A DNA stretch of 64,000 bases, from positions 42,084 to 106,083 of the forward strand of contig JADDMT010000101.1 in NCBI GenBank assembly GCA_021401465.1, given 5' to 3'. The stretch comes from Teratosphaeria epicoccoides (taxonomy: Eukaryota > Ascomycota > Dothideomycetes > Mycosphaerellales > Teratosphaeriaceae). Below the pieces are notes generated by a model. The model did not search any database. It was given only the letters and a program-made list of their open reading frames with translations, and was not told the origin of the DNA. Made by a program: the position numbers and the translations under genes. Positions 59,116 through 64,000 of the stretch are shown piece by piece (the first letter of the stretch is position 1; every line of letters starts with the position of its first letter).

Positions 59116-59340
59116 CTAGGCAAGCCTGTAGTAGGGTTAGTCGCACTAGATTGATGTAGTTAGCGCGATTAATAGAGGCAATGAGATTTTACTAGGTTGC
59201 GCCATAGAGCTAATTCAGAGAGTAGACTATGAACTATTAGCAGACTAGTGACGACTTCATTAATACCATGCGCGATAATCAGGGCAAGTAGAGAGGCATA
59301 GGATCGTACGGGCTACGCAGGCTAGCGTAAGATGACAGAT
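59116..59340 (+). pseudogene. Relic reading frame split by the chromovirus, right part
   Basis: Begins with the second CTAGG and continues the frame interrupted at 50946: QACSRVSRTRLM, LARLIEAMRFY, then TMNY, QTSDDFINTMRDNQGK and GIGSYGLRRLA. The stops are TAG/TAA. No family recognised. Confidence 0.45.
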
Positions 59341-59498
59341 TAACTAGGGTTTGACTGCAATCTTGTGATAGAGTAATGCTAGTAGTCGTGCGCGAGTAGT
59401 ATCGTTTTAGATAGCGACTACACAAGTACCTCATCTGATAGAGTATATGCATAACACCGATCATCTTGTCTGTTCGAATGTACTTGACGACTACTAAA

Positions 59499-59518
59499 TG
59501 CTAGTAGTATACTAGCGG
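59499..59518 (+). repeat. 20-bp palindromic-core motif
   Basis: TGCTAGTAGTATACTAGCGG, identical to 59601-59620. Confidence 0.65.
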
Positions 59519-59600
59519 TACGTCTACTACTACTACGTCAAGGTCCGACCTATAGATCGCTACTACACGTTTTAAACCCTTACAATCGACAGACAACAAC

Positions 59601-59620
59601 TGCTAGTAGTATACTAGCGG
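59601..59620 (+). repeat. 20-bp palindromic-core motif
   Basis: Identical to the copy at 59499-59518, 102 bp downstream of it in the same orientation. Confidence 0.65.
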
Positions 59621-59798
59621 CACTCCTACTACGTCTACGCTACACATCTAAGCCGCTAGTAATAGAGGGTATGACTCTATGCATATGAATACTATACACT
59701 TTAGATTTATATATGAAACTACTCGAAATTCGGGATTCCTAGCCAAAATAGCGCTCGTACTGCCTGCGATCGACAGAATGAGTTAGCTAATATAACTG

Positions 59799-59818
59799 CC
59801 GCTAGTATACTCCTAGCA
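59799..59818 (-). repeat. 20-bp palindromic-core motif, inverted
   Basis: CCGCTAGTATACTCCTAGCA on the plus strand, the reverse complement of the motif with one mismatch. Confidence 0.6.
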
Positions 59819-59927
59819 CATCCATTTTCGTCTACTCTAGGCCCTCCTTTACTACTACACTCTAATAACACTCGATTCTTCCATCAACCTAAACACTAAC
59901 CCTAACCACGCATAGCCGGCTAACAGG

Positions 59928-62900
59928 ATGAACCGTCTGAGCGGCAATCAGCTACCCGCGCGGCACGCGCACCTTTCTAGGGGTCGGGTGTTTATGGTAA
60001 TTAACGCGTCTATGAGCGCCGTAGCCTTTGTAACACACTACGTCGACAATAGCTTCACAGCGTATACTATACTACACAGGCTACGGCAAGGCATTAAAAG
60101 GTCATAGTAGTCATGCCCGGCATGTTCCTACCTACATGGCGGCGAAGTTTTAGCACTTCATTAATCAGAGTACTATAGATCTTAGACCTGACGAGAAATA
60201 CGCGTCAGATTTGAACATCTCCTTAGACTCGAACGACAGAGTCGAAACTTAATTAGCAGACGATGTCCTCGCCTACGAGGAAGGGGCATTAGTCGACAAT
60301 GCTGCGGGAGTAGATAGGTAGTATGTTACAAACGAGGAACTAGTCATAGTCATCGAGCCTGTGTTCAATGAGGCTCACATGCAAGAGAAAGAGATAGCAG
60401 CGACAGCTAGGGCAATCGACAATGATAGTAGTAACATCGACGCGCTTAGTCTCTACAACGACCTAGCAGCATTCACAAGAGACGCTACATCTCTAGATAG
60501 ACGATATAGAGACACGAATAGCAGCCAAACGGGTAGGCTACATAGCGTTACAAGCAAGCATAGCTTGGCTTTAATCCATATGCGCGCTAGTAGGCTGTTG
60601 TCTGCTAGGTACGAGTAACTATACAAGCGGACACCTTTTAGCGTAGGTAGTCTCATAGCAGGCAGGCTAATCAAAGTGTACGTTAAGCCGCAATCCTACC
60701 GAGTTAGTAATAACCTTGACTAGGTCTAACGAACAGACAGATAAGGAACTTAACGAATAGGGCTATGCCTTCTTCTAAAGTAATGTAGATATAGCATTCG
60801 CATACTAGCTCTTACACGAAGGCATTTCGAGCAACGCCATCGATCGGTTATTCAAGAATCCCTAGCTGCAGAAGATCCACGAACTGCTTAGCTTTCGGTT
60901 AGGCGTAGAGCTCAAGGACAAGATCCAAGAAGTGAGTACCTACTAACTACTATTCATTGCAAAGTAGAGTATTACGAACATCGAATTAGAATCTCTACAG
61001 TCGACCTCTAGTGTTAAGACAGTGCCTCTAAGGCACTAGAAAGTCGAAGACGTTATGCGCTTTCTTATAGGGCACAAGGGTTTCAGGAATGATCTCGTGT
61101 ACGCGCCTTATCGCCTTGAGACTCTAGATGACCCGCCTAGGCGGATCTATTAGGACATGGCCTCTGCAGACTAGTAGTAGGACAAACAGAAAGAGCTTAG
61201 AATAGACAGAGCGACAATTATGCTACTAATTCTTGCTAGTAACAAGACACAGGTTACTAATTATCAAGGTAACCTGATCGCATAGCCGGTATACTTAACG
61301 ATTAGCAACCTGCCTAGATCGGTTCGTAACTATAACTATCGACTAGGTAGCGTGCTCCTAGCGATGCTACTAGTAGTTAAAGGCGGGAAAGGAAGCATTA
61401 GGGACGAGCTATACTATCGCTACATGAAGACAATGTTCGACTCTATTGCTAAGCTCGCTACAGGCGAGGGCCTTGACGTCTTGTATGCGGATGGCGAGAC
61501 ATGGCGATGTTTCCTAAATATCGCAGTATACGCGAGCGACTACTAAGAACAGGTGATGATCACAGGCGTGAAGAATAACCGCTACTACATGATATGTACA
61601 ATTAATCCAGAAAAACGCGAAGACCTCGAAGCGGTTACGCTATAGCGGATACATAAGGACACGCAAATACAAATCATGCTCTAGCGAGCGGCGAAGAAGG
61701 ACTAGGGTAGCTATGTGCACGACCTACCGAACTTCGCATTTAGGCACCCTAGCCTAAATATCTACAAGACGCTAATAGTAGACGTGCTCTACTAACTCTT
61801 CAAGGGCGTATTAATGTACGTCATAGATTAGACGCGAGATTTGCTTAAGAGTCGACTACCTCTGTCTTCGAAGCGAGCTAGAGCGGCACTCCTACAAGCC
61901 GAGGGCTAGCATAAAGTAGCAAGAAAGAGTAACAAAGGCAAGACTGTCGTAGATCATTAACTAGATGTCATTATCGACTGTCGCTTCGCGGCGGTGCCTG
62001 CATTTAGGAACCTCCGGGTGTTTAGCCAGATGTCCGTAGTAAGCTAATAGACAGGCTAGGAGCAGAAGAGTATGCTACGATAGTTACTCCTAGTCTTCGT
62101 GCTACTATTAGAAGAGGCTAAGGCACATAGCGCCATCCGGTTCTTACGGGCGATAGTAGACTTCTCTTAGTTAGCGCAATATCCTTTACATGATAGCAAA
62201 ACGCTCTGGTTTATAGTCCTCGCCCTATTCCGATATAACTAGTATAAAGAAGAGTTCAGGGAGTACTACATAAGCAAAGGAGAGCTAAGAAAGAAGAAAG
62301 CGCAGACAGAGCGAGCGGAGGAGCCTAAGATAGTAGACAATGTATGTAAACTACAAGGGCACTTTAATTTTCCTAAGTTTTATGCCCTTACATACTATGT
62401 GGACATGATACGGCTCTTCGGCAACGCGCTAGACCTCGACACTAGCTACTTCGAACACAAGCATGTCGAATACGTTAAGAAGCTATTCAAATTGACTAAC
62501 AAGAAGAACGGATAGGAGGACTAAATTATGGAGCACTTCTAGCGAAAGATTACTATGCTTACATTCTTTGATACTAGCCTAACGTTCTAGCAGCAGACTA
62601 AGGCCGAACGTCAAGAGGCTTAGGAGCGCGAAGTGCCTTAACTAACAGAGCAGAAGGATGTTAAAGCCTTCCTTAGCTAGCAAAGGCCAAGATCTAGCTA
62701 ATCGTCACTAGGTAGAGACATATAGAGGACAGTTAGTAATGTAGTAGCACACATAGGGCTAGAGGTAGGGCCTTACTTCTATCATGCTACTACAGTGTTT
62801 GTTAGAGAGTGCCGGGCGTCGTCTAATATAACATTGACGTCAAATATAATGCGTCTTAGTCCTGACAGGATCGAGGGAAGACCGGATTAGGTCGACGATT

Positions 62901-63570
62901 TAGATGTATCTTTCTATACTAGTGTACAGTGCTAGAAGATGCATCATAAGGATCCCGACGATCTATCTACAACTAAGCTAGACGTCGTTAGATGTACCCT
63001 AAACTAGCAAGGAATCTAGGACAATCGCCATAACGACTAGCTCTAGGTCTAGGAGTACGAAGTGCCGCTAGTTGCGGACGAGACTACTAGCGTTAATAGA
63101 CAAATCGACCTAGTCGTCGCCTTCGAGGGCTAGCTGCCTGCTCGCCTGTTATATGTCGTAACCTTCCGAGACAAGAAATTGCGCGTCATAGTAGACGGCT
63201 ATAACTACATAATACTAGCACATAATAAACGTCCGACCTATATAGGTGTGTTCGTAGACCTGTTCTAGCCGAAAGATCCGGCTAGAAGAGCAGACGATGT
63301 TCATAGCATGACAGTAATCATAGTAATGCGTTCCGGCCTATAGGAAGGTACTCTGTAAGGTCGCCGCATCTACGGGCTTACTAGTGTCTACTATAGCATC
63401 CACGTTATGCTAACAGACGAATATAACACCTCTAGCTAATGTGACATGTACATTAACAACACTGCCGACTTTGAGACCTACAACTTCATATACAATGCGG
63501 ACTAGGAGGAACAAGAGTCTAGGGTAGCAACTAAACATAAGCTACATCGCCTGAATACAGCTAAGGAGCG
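59928..63570 (+). pseudogene. Plavaka-family (CACTA-like) DNA transposase relic
   Basis: A plus-strand frame from ATG 59928 (MNRLSGNQLPARHAHLSRGR) starts with a finger-like CPAC segment. The family signature lies at about 61,229-61,320: ILASNKTQVTNYQGN, then PVYLTIxNLPRSVRNY (family form ASDKTQ and TIGN; the D and G are changed by G-to-A). Downstream are DVL-Y-LFKGVLMYVID (about 61,780-61,830), FPKFYALTYYVDMIRLFGNA (about 62,370-62,430), EHKHVEYVKKLFKLTNKK, and a C-terminal part with RLLYVVTFRDKKLRVIVDGY. Former Gln/Trp codons are TAG throughout, so it is inactive. Plavaka elements are cut-and-paste transposons common in fungi. Confidence 0.75.
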
Positions 63571-63792
63571 CGATATTGCGGCTACTAGCAAGGAAGGGCC
63601 GCCATCGCTCAAGCGTGGCGTCGCTAGTAGCTCTACTTAGGACTAATCAAGGAGAAACAAACGTAAACGATCGTGACATGCGTAACGAATGCTATACTAG
63701 TAAGCTCGATGAAGGTAGCACGCCGCAAGGAGGGCTCCTAGCACGCAGTTCTTCTAGCTAGCGCTAGTGGACTTGACGACTTAGCTACTTAG

Positions 63793-64000
63793 CTAACCTG
63801 TGCCGTAGTTGAACATGATGCTAATCGGGGTAGGCGACACAATGACTCCTTCGTAGATCTTGTTGCGAAGCTCGGCTAGGAGCTAGAAACACAACTAGTT
63901 AGCATATGTATATATGATTAGTCAGAATCGCGGCTACTAACCTTGAGAAAGGGAAACTCGTGTTTAGCGATGACGGCTGCGAGCTTCTTTTCGACAGCAG
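63793..64000 (-). CDS. Possible spliced gene fragment at the window edge
   Basis: Minus strand. A frame enters from beyond 64000 (VEKKLAAVIAKHEFPFLK), meets an intron-like segment 63941-63883 (GTTAGT, TGCTAACTA branch, TAG; 59 nt) and continues for 29 codons (LLAELRNKIYEGVIVSPTPI, then SIMFNYGTG) to TAG at 63795-63793. The splice signals are good and the peptide is coherent. The TAG could itself be a mutated Gln codon, and the fragment is short. It would run antisense to the end of the Plavaka element. Confidence 0.3.

Larger units (their letters stand above)
59341..59927. other. Leader region of the Plavaka element with palindromic motifs
   Basis: Carries TGCTAGTAGTATACTAGCGG exactly at 59499-59518 and 59601-59620, and its inverted near-copy at 59799-59818. 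Repeated short motifs in both orientations are typical of the subterminal regions of CACTA-type transposons. No clear CACTA terminus was found. Confidence 0.5.

Noticed and set aside
59896..59907. Telomere-like CTAACCCTAACC
   Set aside because: Only about two repeat units inside transposon sequence; not a telomere.
38650..64000. TAG reassigned to glutamine in this genome
   Set aside because: Host genes in the same window end in TAG (kinesin, DENN protein) and use CAG for Gln, and in the transposons TAG also replaces TGG (Trp). Mutation explains it better.
1..64000. tRNA genes, rRNA and CRISPR arrays
   Set aside because: I looked for tRNA B-box-like sequences with a matching cloverleaf and for regular spaced repeats and found none.

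Overview
The window comes from a filamentous ascomycete (Pezizomycotina). Dothideomycetes is my best guess, from the feel of the proteins rather than from any marker. Genes are compact. Their introns are 49-88 nt with fungal splice sites (GTRNGT, CTRAC branch, YAG), and start codons often sit in a CCACC/GCC-ATGG context. The window has three parts: a gene-free left flank (about 0.1-7.7 kb), a dense housekeeping and signalling block (7.7-37.9 kb), and a transposon graveyard (38.8-64 kb).

Gene block, left to right: a very large kinesin with an N-terminal motor; a BCD1-type HIT zinc-finger protein (box C/D snoRNP assembly); a DENN-domain protein with a long coiled coil; a HEI10/CCNB1IP1-like RING protein (meiotic crossover family); the TFIIH subunit TFB4/p34; a small secreted six-cysteine protein with a strongly basic tail; TAP42; an intronless Dicer-like protein (DCL2 type) sharing a 437-bp divergent promoter with TAP42; hamartin (TSC1); and a MATE transporter. 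TAP42 and TSC1 both act in TORC1 signalling and lie within 11 kb of each other on either side of the Dicer gene.

Transposon block: a degraded Ty1/Copia element on the minus strand with a 187-bp 3' LTR; a truncated Ty3/Gypsy chromovirus on the plus strand; a region with relics of unrecognised genes and a recurring 20-bp palindromic motif; a complete 8,169-bp copy of the same chromovirus on the minus strand, with 360-bp LTRs and a perfect 5-bp target duplication; and a degraded Plavaka-family (CACTA-like) DNA transposon. Coding relics are full of TAG/TAA stops at positions that read as former Gln or Trp codons. This matches RIP-like C-to-T mutation, and the host genes to the left do not show it.

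The most unusual content is accessory coding in the LTR elements. The complete chromovirus carries, between pol and its 3' LTR, an antisense gene of about 481 codons with its own TATA box, ATG and a canonical 51-nt intron. The Copia relic carries a lysine-rich reading frame of about 343 codons between pol and its 3' LTR, ending next to the polypurine tract. I recognise neither product. The chromovirus also appears to be of the self-priming (Tf1/sushi) kind. Everything here was read by eye from sequence; no database search was possible.
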